Shown here: positions 1 to 6,577 of the stretch, one piece after another
How the letters are laid out: every line of letters begins with the position of its first letter
Numbering within the stretch: the first letter of the stretch is position 1
From: an uncultured Lentisphaeria bacterium
Lineage (GTDB): Bacteria; Verrucomicrobiota; Lentisphaeria; Victivallales; Victivallaceae
Direction of reading: 5' to 3'
DNA: 13,289 bases
Assembly: GCA_937888615.1 (NCBI GenBank)
Contig: CALABZ010000428.1
Span: 1-13,289, forward strand
Program-made: the position numbers and the translations under genes
Notes under the pieces: model-generated
Database searches by the model: none
The model's input: only the letters and a program-made list of their open reading frames with translations
What the model was told of the DNA's origin: nothing

Positions 1-1
1 G

Positions 2-949
2 TCAGGGAACATCATCAAACAGGATTTTAAAGACCTCGATCTGAAAATCAACGCATATCGGCAGGCCGGAGTTTCACTGGCTGACATGAAAATCATTTTT
101 TATGTGGCATTCGATCATAACTGGGTGATGAAAAAAAATAATAAATCCCAATTGAACCCTTGGAGCCGGGAATGGGAGAAGGCATTTGAACTGTTCCTGA
201 ATGGCCTGACAGCGCACCTGAAAAAGGAATACGGTTTGGATGCAGATCATTTGATACTCTATTGCTGCGATGAACCGCATGGGGATGTTGAGCAGCCGGG
301 GTCCCGGATGGAAGTGGCGTATCGAGCTGCCAAATTGATCAAAAAGATCAATCCGCAGGTGAAAACCATGGTTAATCCCCAGATCAAGGAAGATGCGTTG
401 ACTGCGAAAAATTTGCAAAAACTGGCGGAGGTTTATGATATTCTCGAATTATACCGGGGGCGAACAACACCGAAAATTGTGAAATGGGCCAAAGATACCG
501 GTCGCGAAATTTGGACCTACCATATCTTGCAACGCATCAATTCTCCGAGTCTCTACCGCCGAATGGCTTGGCTAAACTTAAAGGATGGCATTTCCGCGGT
601 TATCTCCTACTGGCATTTCGACCAGATGGCCGGAGGAGACGGGTTTAATGCATATGACGTTTTTCCCCGTAAAAGCAATTCAGCGGATTACGGTACGGTT
701 TACTGCGATTTCAATTACGGCACGTCTATGACTTCGCGGCGGCAGGAGGCATGGTATCGCGGATTCCTGGATTACAAATTGGCGACGTATTGCCGACAGC
801 GTATCATGGAACAGAAGAAACAGGGTAAAGATATGTCCGCGCAGGAAAAAGAACTTGATCAGATCATCGACGCCGGTATAGATGGCAACATGGAGGCCAT
901 GGAACAGGCGCGGCTGAAACTGCTCGAACTTGCTATCCGCTTGAAGTGA
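2..949 (+). CDS. DUF4091/GH123-like glycoside hydrolase, C-terminal part (5' end outside window)
   Basis: The reading frame is open from base 2 with no stop, so the ATG at 86 is internal and 315 residues of a longer protein are visible. The motif YCCDEP at about residues 87-92 resembles the Asp-Glu pair of GH123/DUF4091 TIM-barrel enzymes, which act on N-acetylgalactosaminides in characterised members. It is followed by a barrel-like stretch (MVNPQ, ILELYRGR, IWTYHIL), then SLYRRMAWLNLKDGISAVISYW and SRRQEAWYRGFLDYKLATY. That last element matches the 'S-R-R-x-E-A-x-R-x-G-x-x-D-Y' segment that ends DUF4091 proteins. Substrate and location cannot be told because the N-terminus is absent. Its codons are more AT-rich than those of the pab gene downstream. 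No clear terminator follows it. The family call is fairly firm; the activity is inferred. Confidence 0.75.
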   Translation, partial: SGNIIKQDFKDLDLKINAYRQAGVSLADMKIIFYVAFDHNWVMKKNNKSQLNPWSREWEKAFELFLNGLTAHLKKEYGLDADHLILYCCDEPHGDVEQPGSRMEVAYRAAKLIKKINPQVKTMVNPQIKEDALTAKNLQKLAEVYDILELYRGRTTPKIVKWAKDTGREIWTYHILQRINSPSLYRRMAWLNLKDGISAVISYWHFDQMAGGDGFNAYDVFPRKSNSADYGTVYCDFNYGTSMTSRRQEAWYRGFLDYKLATYCRQRIMEQKKQGKDMSAQEKELDQIIDAGIDGNMEAMEQARLKLLELAIRLK

Positions 950-1022
950 AAAAGCAGGAACGGGGATATAATCGATTAAAGTACGCGGCGCAATTAAAAG
1001 CAGCGAATCGCCGGGGCGCGTC

Positions 1023-1051
1023 TTGATAAATCCGCGCTCCGGCTGTATATT
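1023..1051 (+). promoter_or_regulatory. Probable sigma70-type promoter of the PabB-PabC gene
   Basis: TTGATA at 1023-1028 and TATATT at 1046-1051 are separated by 17 bp. This would place the transcription start near 1057-1058, leaving a leader of only about 20 nt before the ATG at 1079. It is the best promoter-like match in the 129-bp gap after the upstream glycosidase gene. Confidence 0.6.
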
Positions 1052-1072
1052 CCTGTCTTTGCTGAACAGGAA
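1050..1072. promoter_or_regulatory. Inverted repeat overlapping the -10 box and the ribosome binding site of the PabB-PabC gene
   Basis: TTCCTGT (1050-1056) and ACAGGAA (1066-1072) are perfect 7-bp arms around a 9-nt spacer. The left arm overlaps the end of the -10 box. The right arm contains the only Shine-Dalgarno-like AGGA (1068-1071), 7 nt before the start codon. It could be an operator. If transcription starts upstream of 1050 it could instead be an RNA hairpin hiding the ribosome site. Function is inferred only. Confidence 0.4.
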
Positions 1073-1078
1073 TTTGCG

Positions 1079-2893
1079 ATGACCCCGGCTGAACTGATCG
1101 ACATCATGAAACAGGACGGAACGGCGCTCTGCCGTCTGCCCGGCTCCGACAACGCCCCGCGCTGGGGCGTGTTCCGCCGTCCCGCCGGAATCATTCGTGC
1201 GGAACGACCGGACGAAGTGCCGGACGCGGTCGCCCGCCTCGAGGTCGCGTTGACGGAGGGAATGACCGCCGCCGGGTTCATGGCGTATGAAGCGGCCCCG
1301 GCCTTTGATCCGTATTTCCGGGTCATCGAGCCGGAATCCGGCGAGCCGCTTTGTCTTTTTGCCCTCTACCCGGAGCCGCCCGTCATGATCAAGCCGCCGT
1401 ACTTGAACGATTTCGCCCCCGGCATCGATTTCGCCCCCGAACTTTCCCGCGAGGCCTATGCGCGGGCGTTGGATGAAATCCGGCGGCATTTGATCGCCGG
1501 AGATATCTATCAGGCGAATTTCACATTCCGCAGTTTCTGCCCGAACCCCATAGACGAACCGGAACGGCTGTTCCTGAACCTGCTGTCGCGCCACCCGGTT
1601 CCTTATGCGGCGTTTCTGAACCTTGACGGGCGGCGGGTGCTTTCGCTGTCCCCGGAACTCTTTCTGGAACGTTCCGGCTCCGCGATTCGAAGTTCGCCGA
1701 TGAAAGGGACCGCCCGGCGCGAGCCGGACTCCGCCCGTGACCGCGCCATGCGCCGTTACCTCGCGCACGATGAGAAAAACCGCGCCGAAAACCTGATGAT
1801 CACCGACATGGTCCGCAATGATCTCGGGCGCATCTGCCGTCCGGGATCGGTGGCGGTCGATCCGCTGTTCCGGGTCGATACTTACAGCACGGCCCACGAG
1901 ATGATTTCGACGGTGCACGGTGAATTGCCGTCCGGGATTGCGCTGGCGGACATCTTCCGGGGAACGTTTCCGGCGGCGTCGATCACCGGCGCACCGAAAA
2001 TCCGCGCGATGGAGATTATCGCCGAAAACGAAAAAAGTCCGCGCGGCGTTTACTGCGGAAGCGTCGGCTGTTTTCTCTCCGTTGAATCCTTCTGCCTGAA
2101 CGTCGCCATCCGCACCGTGTATTCGACCCAGGCTGGAAGCCGCCTCGGCATCGGCGGCGGCATCGTCCTTGACTCCGAACCGGAAAGCGAATGGCGCGAA
2201 GCCCTCCTGAAAAGCCGTTACGTGAACTACACCGTGCCCGAGTTTCAAGTGTTGGAAACCATCGGCTGGGACCGGACCGACGGCTTTATCGGGATGGAAG
2301 AACATCTGGTGCGAATGCGTGAGAGCCAACTCTATTTCGGGCGGCCATGGCGTGAAAACGAAGTACGAGCCGCGCTTGAACAAGTCGCCGCGGAACTGCG
2401 GAAAAATCCGCCGCTCGAAACGGGATGTTCCGGGGCGCGGCTGACGCTGGCGCGCGATGGCGGCGTGACCTGTGAGATTTTTCCGCCCCGTCCCGGTTGG
2501 AACCGGGAAGGAGTGCGTTTAAAGCTGTCGTCATGCCGGGTTCATTCGGATGACCCGTTTCTCTATCATAAAACGACTTGTCGGTCGCTTTTTGACCGTG
2601 AGTTCCGGCAGACGCTTCAGGAAGGGTTCGGCGAGGTGCTGTTCCTGAACGAAAACGGATTTTTGACCGAAGGCGCGATCAGTTCACTGTTCCTGAAAAA
2701 GAACGGGCGCTGGCGGACGCCGCGCCTCGAAAATGGTCTCCTCCCCGGCATCTGGCGGCAACAACAGATCCGCCAACTCGGTGCGGAGGAGGCGGACCTG
2801 GGGCTTGAGGATTTGGCGAATGCGGACGAAATTTGCATCGGCAATTCCGTCCGTGGTGCGGCGAACGCCTTTTTCAGCGTTCCGCGGGAATGA
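1079..2893 (+). CDS. pabB: Bifunctional aminodeoxychorismate synthase component I / aminodeoxychorismate lyase (PabB-PabC fusion)
   Basis: A cytoplasmic fusion of 604 residues. Residues about 120-390 form a chorismate-binding domain: GDIYQANFTF (141-150), SPELF (191-195), SPMKGTARR with the PabB-type lysine at about 209, the H-D-E-K-N-R-A-E-N-L-M-I-T-D-M-V-R-N-D-L-G signature (230-250), SITGAPKIRAMEII (301-314), RGVYCGS and GGGIVLDSEPE. Residues about 395-600 are a class IV PLP fold: HKTTCR with the probable PLP lysine at 498, NENGFLTEGAISSLFL with Glu531, and LLPGIW. Together these convert chorismate to 4-amino-4-deoxychorismate and then to p-aminobenzoate plus pyruvate for folate synthesis. 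The glutaminase partner PabA is not in this window. PMKGT replaces the usual PIKGT, a mild change. The ATG at 1079 is preceded by AGGA at 7-nt spacing. The 3' end overlaps the convergent hydrolase gene by 20 bp. Confidence 0.93.
   Translation: MTPAELIDIMKQDGTALCRLPGSDNAPRWGVFRRPAGIIRAERPDEVPDAVARLEVALTEGMTAAGFMAYEAAPAFDPYFRVIEPESGEPLCLFALYPEPPVMIKPPYLNDFAPGIDFAPELSREAYARALDEIRRHLIAGDIYQANFTFRSFCPNPIDEPERLFLNLLSRHPVPYAAFLNLDGRRVLSLSPELFLERSGSAIRSSPMKGTARREPDSARDRAMRRYLAHDEKNRAENLMITDMVRNDLGRICRPGSVAVDPLFRVDTYSTAHEMISTVHGELPSGIALADIFRGTFPAASITGAPKIRAMEIIAENEKSPRGVYCGSVGCFLSVESFCLNVAIRTVYSTQAGSRLGIGGGIVLDSEPESEWREALLKSRYVNYTVPEFQVLETIGWDRTDGFIGMEEHLVRMRESQLYFGRPWRENEVRAALEQVAAELRKNPPLETGCSGARLTLARDGGVTCEIFPPRPGWNREGVRLKLSSCRVHSDDPFLYHKTTCRSLFDREFRQTLQEGFGEVLFLNENGFLTEGAISSLFLKKNGRWRTPRLENGLLPGIWRQQQIRQLGAEEADLGLEDLANADEICIGNSVRGAANAFFSVPRE
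2863..2882. other. Short inverted repeat in the convergent gene overlap
   Basis: GAACGC (2863-2868) and GCGTTC (2877-2882) form a perfect 6-bp stem with an 8-nt loop. It spans the stop codon of the minus-strand hydrolase gene (2874-2876) and lies just before the plus-strand stop (2891-2893). There is no T-run on the expected side for either strand, so a terminator role is weakly supported. No better terminator was seen between these convergent genes. Confidence 0.25.
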
Positions 2894-4703
2894 GCATTCG
2901 CTCAGGATGATCGGACAGGTAGACCGGGTTTTCCGGCGACGAACGGAAGAAGATATCCTGTGTATAATATCCCTTCGGGGTTTCTTTGGGCTTTTCCACT
3001 TTGATTTCGTGTTGGCCCGGTTCCAACTTGACGACCTGCTTGTCGGTCAACCGGACGGGCTTGCCGTCGATCGTCAATTCGAATACCTGTTTCACTTTAC
3101 TTGACAACATCAGCGGCTCATCATTTGAATAACTGTATACAGAATAGGGATAGTTAAAGAAAAAATAACCATTGACCGCCGGAAGCGCAAGGTATTTGCT
3201 GTGGATTTTGACGCCATACCATGCCAGCCCGTCGTTGCCGCCGGTGACGACCAGTGCTCCGACGCCGGTTTTCGGCAGGGAGAGCTCGAAAGTGGTGTGT
3301 TCGGTGGGGGCCACGCTTTCACGGCGCAGGATTTTTTTGTCCATATCCATTATTGCGTAAATCAGGGCATTTGGGCGACGTTGTCCGGCGCGGTGCTGAA
3401 TTTCAAATTTGACAGGCTCGCCGGCCTTGCCGTAGAAGTAGAAAATCTGCCGTTCGCGCATTCCCATCCATTGGGGTGTACCGTTGCCGTCGCCTTTCGG
3501 GATCAGGTTTGGGATGGTGACGTCATCAAGTTTTAGTTCAGGGACCAGAGGGGAAATTTTTTCCAGTGGCAGACGGTTGTGAATGGCGGAATTCTCGGCG
3601 ATATCGCGGTCGATGGCGGCGTTGGCGATTTTGAATGCCTGCCAGTAATCGGCGGGATTTTCACCCAGCGGCAGACGATAATAGGGTAGAAGTCCCTGTT
3701 GGTTTGTATTCAACATTCGGAGTTCCCAGCCCGACCAGCCGTCTCCAGCCCAGGCTGTGCGGTAGATATGTGAAGGGAAGCAGGCCGCTTTATAGGTATT
3801 GTAACGCACCCAGCTGACGGCGATATTGGATGGGTTCAGACTCTTCGCCAATTTGACGCTATCCTCCGTGTCCGCGCCATAACCGTGACCGTTGTACAGG
3901 CTCCAGTTATCAATGACCGCCGGCATTTCGGCGGTTCCCAGCTCGCGAATGAAAGCACGATAGAGGAGCAGGTCGATTCCCGGCATCATGCCGAGGTGCA
4001 GTTGCGGATTGATCGTGTGCAGATCCCGGCGAATGCGGACCACGATGGCGGCGAGTTTGTCTTCGATCCATTTTTCATAGGCTTCGGTCAACTTTTTCTG
4101 CTCCAGGAGCTTCCGGCGCTCGGAACGCGGCGTTTTCGGATCAAGCCGGTGCAGGGCGCTGAATTCCGCCCATTCTTCATCGTTGTATGGGATCAGAAAA
4201 CCGCTGTGACAGAGTTCTTCCAGGTCGACTTTTACGGCGGCAATGGGCGTTTCGCGCGAGTATTCCGCCATCTGATAAGTGCTCTTCAGAAGATTTTTCC
4301 AGGCTTCATAGTTCAGCAGATTGTAGCGGTTGCTGATTTCCTGTCCCTCGGCGTTGATGACCGCCGGGAGCTTGGAGTCGCGGTTCCGTTGGTAAGGCAT
4401 ATAGGTGTAAACCGTCAGGACCATGCCGTGATTATTTACCGTCCGGGCGAGTTGTTTCAAGCCGTCTTTCAGTACGGTTTCATCACCTGTACGGTTGTGT
4501 GCTTTCAGATCGACGACATTGAACCCGGCTTTCTGCATCGGAACGAAATAATCGGCCGTATATTTCCTGAGACCAGCTCCGCCGTCGTTTTCAAAATGGA
4601 AATTGCCGTATGCGGCCTTGATCATGGACGGAAGTTTCCTGAAATCGTCGGCGGCGAGCAGGGCGGCGGCAGACAAGAGCGAATAAAGGAGAAGTTTTTT
4701 CAT
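2874..4703 (-). CDS. Exported hydrolase-like protein of unknown family (probable TIM-barrel glycosidase)
   Basis: A protein of 609 residues when started at the ATG at 4703. That start is chosen because a signal peptide follows immediately (MKKLLLYSLLSAAALLAADD, likely cut after about Ala18) and because GAGGA lies just upstream. Upstream in-frame codons to 4937 lie inside the pseudopilin gene and look non-coding. Residues about 25-370 alternate strand and helix as in a (beta/alpha)8 glycosidase: NVVDLKAHN, MVLTVYTYMPY, IAAVKVDLEEL (Asp160, Glu162 and Glu163 are candidate acids), LHLGMMPGIDLLLY, PAVIDNWSLY, IAVSWVRYNTY. Residues about 400-609 look like one or two beta-sandwich domains, with ELTIDGKPVRL and KLEPGQHEIKVE. 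The exact family is not recognised and glycosidase activity is inferred from fold-like pattern, export and context. It is the last gene of the LacI operon, 22 bp after the pseudopilin stop. Confidence 0.8.
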   Translation of the reverse strand: MKKLLLYSLLSAAALLAADDFRKLPSMIKAAYGNFHFENDGGAGLRKYTADYFVPMQKAGFNVVDLKAHNRTGDETVLKDGLKQLARTVNNHGMVLTVYTYMPYQRNRDSKLPAVINAEGQEISNRYNLLNYEAWKNLLKSTYQMAEYSRETPIAAVKVDLEELCHSGFLIPYNDEEWAEFSALHRLDPKTPRSERRKLLEQKKLTEAYEKWIEDKLAAIVVRIRRDLHTINPQLHLGMMPGIDLLLYRAFIRELGTAEMPAVIDNWSLYNGHGYGADTEDSVKLAKSLNPSNIAVSWVRYNTYKAACFPSHIYRTAWAGDGWSGWELRMLNTNQQGLLPYYRLPLGENPADYWQAFKIANAAIDRDIAENSAIHNRLPLEKISPLVPELKLDDVTIPNLIPKGDGNGTPQWMGMRERQIFYFYGKAGEPVKFEIQHRAGQRRPNALIYAIMDMDKKILRRESVAPTEHTTFELSLPKTGVGALVVTGGNDGLAWYGVKIHSKYLALPAVNGYFFFNYPYSVYSYSNDEPLMLSSKVKQVFELTIDGKPVRLTDKQVVKLEPGQHEIKVEKPKETPKGYYTQDIFFRSSPENPVYLSDHPERMLIPAER

Positions 4704-4707
4704 GGGT

Positions 4708-4712
4708 TCCTC
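4708..4712 (-). promoter_or_regulatory. Ribosome binding site fixing the start of the exported hydrolase-like gene
   Basis: Read on the minus strand, GAGGA lies 4 nt before the ATG at 4703, in the 22-bp gap after the pseudopilin stop codon. It supports the 609-residue form with an N-terminal signal peptide rather than the longer in-frame reading. Confidence 0.6.
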
Positions 4713-4725
4713 AGTTGTTGGATGA

Positions 4726-5370
4726 TCAGAATGAATAGTCGGTCGCGATATTGACAGCGTTCGGGTGGGGGCGCGAGTAATAATCGAATGTACCGACGTG
4801 ACCGTCGATATACAGCAGATTGCTGCGGTTGTTGTGGCGTAATAATTGTTCCTGGACTCGCGCCGTATTGGTATCCTGCGACCAGAACCACTGGTCCAGC
4901 CAGACCACGTCGGTACCGTCGGCACGCCAGAAGTCACCGACCAGGGGGCGCAGGGAGGGACGTTTGACCGAACTGTATTTCACCTTGGAGGCGTGTTGGT
5001 TGTAACCGTAATTGGTTTTTTGCCGTGTCTGCTGCCAGGAGGGGCAAATAAAAGGTTTGTTGACATTCGGTCCCTTCATCCAGAAGTCTTTGTTGACCTC
5101 GTAGTTAATGAAGTAATTCCAGGTAACAGTAGTGGTCAGGGCGTTCGGGTTCTGCGGTCCCTTGTAAGGGGGGAACCAGTCCTGATTGTTTTCGCAATAG
5201 AACATTGTCATCATGTTGATCTGTTTGAGGTTATTGGTACAAGTGCTGAGGCGCGCTTTGTCCCGCGCCGCGTTCAGCGCCGGCAGCAGCATGGCCGCAA
5301 GTATGGCAATGATTGCTATAACTACAAGAAGTTCAATAAGTGTGAAATTGATTTTCCGTTTTTGTTTCAT
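4726..5370 (-). CDS. Pseudopilin with type IV prepilin-like N-terminus and H-X9-DG motif
   Basis: A protein of 214 residues. A basic leader (MKQKRKIN) is followed by FTLIELLVVIAIIAILAAML, a type IV pilin/pseudopilin methylation and transmembrane helix. The residue before the Phe is Asn, not the usual Gly of the prepilin peptidase site. The rest is a small periplasmic or surface domain rich in aromatic residues and Asn. Near the C-terminus, His-(9 residues)-Asp-Gly occurs in RHNNRSNLLYIDGHV, the processing-associated H-X9-DG motif known from Planctomycetes and Lentisphaerae pseudopilins. Anchoring in the inner membrane is expected; the molecular job of these proteins is not established. AGGAG lies 8 nt before the start. 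The gene sits between the LacI gene (16 bp from its shifted tail) and the exported hydrolase, so the three probably form one operon. Confidence 0.9.
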   Translation of the reverse strand: MKQKRKINFTLIELLVVIAIIAILAAMLLPALNAARDKARLSTCTNNLKQINMMTMFYCENNQDWFPPYKGPQNPNALTTTVTWNYFINYEVNKDFWMKGPNVNKPFICPSWQQTRQKTNYGYNQHASKVKYSSVKRPSLRPLVGDFWRADGTDVVWLDQWFWSQDTNTARVQEQLLRHNNRSNLLYIDGHVGTFDYYSRPHPNAVNIATDYSF

Positions 5371-5386
5371 GGGAAATGCTCCTATT

Positions 5387-5512
5387 TTATTCTCTGATAT
5401 AAGTTATAGTTGGTATGATTTCATGGCATGGCTCATCGTCGAATGCATGTTTCAGCAACTGTTCCTTCACTTTTTCCAGATCGTAGGCGATGGAACTGAT
5501 CGGCAGGCAGTA
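5387..5512 (-). pseudogene. Out-of-frame C-terminal tail of the LacI-type regulator
   Basis: In a different frame from the main regulator ORF, this stretch encodes 41 residues that read as the normal end of a LacI-family protein: LPISSIAYDLEKVKEQLLKH followed by PTITYIRE and a TAA stop. The match to the usual 'P-L-T-S-I-x-x-D-x-x-x-x-G/K-x-x' helix and final strand is convincing. The main frame over the same DNA gives an unrelated tail (about residues 293-317). The native gene therefore probably ended at 5387, 16 bp before the pseudopilin ATG, and has since lost the reading frame near 5513-5516. Confidence 0.7.
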
Positions 5513-6386
5513 TTGCCACCAGAATTTCACTGCCGATTTTATAGCCGTTGCCGAACAGGTATTTGACGCCGCCGAGCGCCATGGTGTCGTTCGCGTAAAA
5601 AATCGCGTCGGTTTGCGGATATTCCGCCAGCATTTTCCGGGTGGAGTCAATCCCCTGCCGGAATTCCTGTTCACTGATATCGACGTTGTGAATGTCGGGG
5701 TCGGGATATACGTAAATGAACTTTTGTACCAGTTCGGCTTCCGGGAGTTCCGGGAAACATGTTTTCAATGCCTCGAGGTATCCGTAAATCGAATAAACCA
5801 GCGATTCCTGGCAAAGACATTTGATGTTCCGGTGACCACGGTCCAGGAAGAAACGGAAGATATCGACCTTGGACTTCACGGTTTCATGGGAGACCTGGCG
5901 CTGGAATACATTGCCGCAGCCGACCAGCGTCCGCTGCGCTTTGGCGATTTCCTCCTCAAGCAGTTCGAAACCGATTGGATTGCCGACCATGATGAAGTGT
6001 TCGGCGCCGCGCGCCAGCAGTTCGCGGATTTTTTTCAGGTTGCTTTCCGGCGAATACTGGAGGATGCTGAAATAAGTGACATAGCCGAGCTTGTCGAGGC
6101 GGTCCACCAGCGACACGATCAGCTCGGTGAACGGATTCCGGCGCCGCAGGTGTTCGGTGGAGGCCAGGACGGCTACGATCCGGGTTTTTTCGCCGCGCAT
6201 CAGTTTGTAGCCGATGTTCGGACGGTAGCCCATTTCCTCGGCGACCTGGCGAACCCGCTTGCGGGTTTCTTCGGAAATGAAATTACTGCCCTTGTTGTTC
6301 AGTACCTGATGGACGGTGGTCACTGAAAGTCCGGCGCGTTGGGCCACGCTTCGCAGGGAGCTTCTGGTTGTCTTGCTGTTCGCCAT
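5433..6386 (-). CDS. LacI-family transcriptional regulator, C-terminally frameshifted
   Basis: A protein of 317 residues as read. The N-terminus is a typical LacI helix-turn-helix: LRSVAQRAGLSVTTVHQVLN (about 11-30), then the hinge region ETRKRVRQVAEEMGYRPN (about 40-57). The periplasmic-binding-protein-like effector domain follows (TRIVAVLAST, GAEHFIMVGNP, FRFFLDRGHRNIKCLC, TDAIFYANDTMALGGVKYL). After GSEILVA (to residue 291) the family expects G-(Y/F)-D-(N/D) and about ten more residues before the P-I-S-S segment. Here that piece is absent and the frame changes, so the last 26 residues are spurious. The protein may still bind DNA but probably senses its ligand poorly or not at all. It heads the operon with the pseudopilin and exported hydrolase. 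The start at 6386 keeps the HTH intact; its ribosome site (GGAA) is weak. Confidence 0.85.
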   Translation of the reverse strand: MANSKTTRSSLRSVAQRAGLSVTTVHQVLNNKGSNFISEETRKRVRQVAEEMGYRPNIGYKLMRGEKTRIVAVLASTEHLRRRNPFTELIVSLVDRLDKLGYVTYFSILQYSPESNLKKIRELLARGAEHFIMVGNPIGFELLEEEIAKAQRTLVGCGNVFQRQVSHETVKSKVDIFRFFLDRGHRNIKCLCQESLVYSIYGYLEALKTCFPELPEAELVQKFIYVYPDPDIHNVDISEQEFRQGIDSTRKMLAEYPQTDAIFYANDTMALGGVKYLFGNGYKIGSEILVAILPADQFHRLRSGKSEGTVAETCIRR

Positions 6387-6411
6387 TGTATTTCCGTTTA
6401 GTGAATATATC

Positions 6412-6440
6412 TATGTAAACATGTTAGCGTATATATGTAA
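6412..6440. promoter_or_regulatory. Operator-like repeats downstream of the LacI promoter
   Basis: Two TATGTAA direct repeats (6412-6418 and 6434-6440) lie 22 bp apart, about two helical turns. Between them is the perfect 8-bp palindrome AACATGTT (6418-6425). On the minus strand this covers roughly the transcription start to +20, a good place for autorepression by the adjacent LacI-family protein. No classical CG-centred LacI operator was found, so the assignment is tentative. Confidence 0.4.
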
Positions 6441-6468
6441 TTATACAATCGGTCGAATCTTTTGTCAA
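6440..6468 (-). promoter_or_regulatory. Perfect-consensus sigma70 promoter of the LacI-pseudopilin-hydrolase operon
   Basis: On the minus strand, TTGACA (6468-6463) and TATAAT (6445-6440) are separated by exactly 17 bp. The predicted start is near 6433, giving a leader of about 47 nt before the ATG at 6386. Confidence 0.85.
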
Positions 6469-6489
6469 CCCCCTGTCGAAAAAAATACA

Positions 6490-6531
6490 GATAAAAAATC
6501 AAGGCCGACGGTATATGCCGACAGCCTTGAT
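6490..6531 (-). terminator. Intrinsic terminator of the GntR operon
   Basis: ATCAAGGC (6498-6505) and GCCTTGAT (6524-6531) are perfect 8-bp arms, with a further CGG/CCG pairing inside the loop. On the minus strand the stem is followed at once by a T-run (complement of 6493-6498). It lies 46 bp after the stop codon of the DUF4838 gene and about 24 bp before the -35 box of the next operon, so it insulates the two. Confidence 0.85.
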
Positions 6532-6577
6532 GAAGTGGATGGAAATACTGCTTAATTTCCGGAAACGAGAACGCGGG

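Noticed and set aside
969..978. The palindrome TAATCGATTA after the first gene, considered as a terminator or operator
   Set aside because: It is only 10 bp with no loop and no T-run, and it is not placed against the promoter at 1023-1051. Chance is a sufficient explanation.
680..2383. A 567-codon open frame on the minus strand opposite the PabB-PabC gene
   Set aside because: It is the antisense shadow of a GC-rich gene. The plus strand carries all PabB motifs, while the minus product is rich in Arg, His and Pro and has no recognisable domain.
4704..4937. A 78-residue N-terminal extension of the exported hydrolase-like protein
   Set aside because: It lies within the pseudopilin coding region in another frame, has low-complexity Thr/Ser/Arg content, and would bury the signal peptide that begins at 4703.
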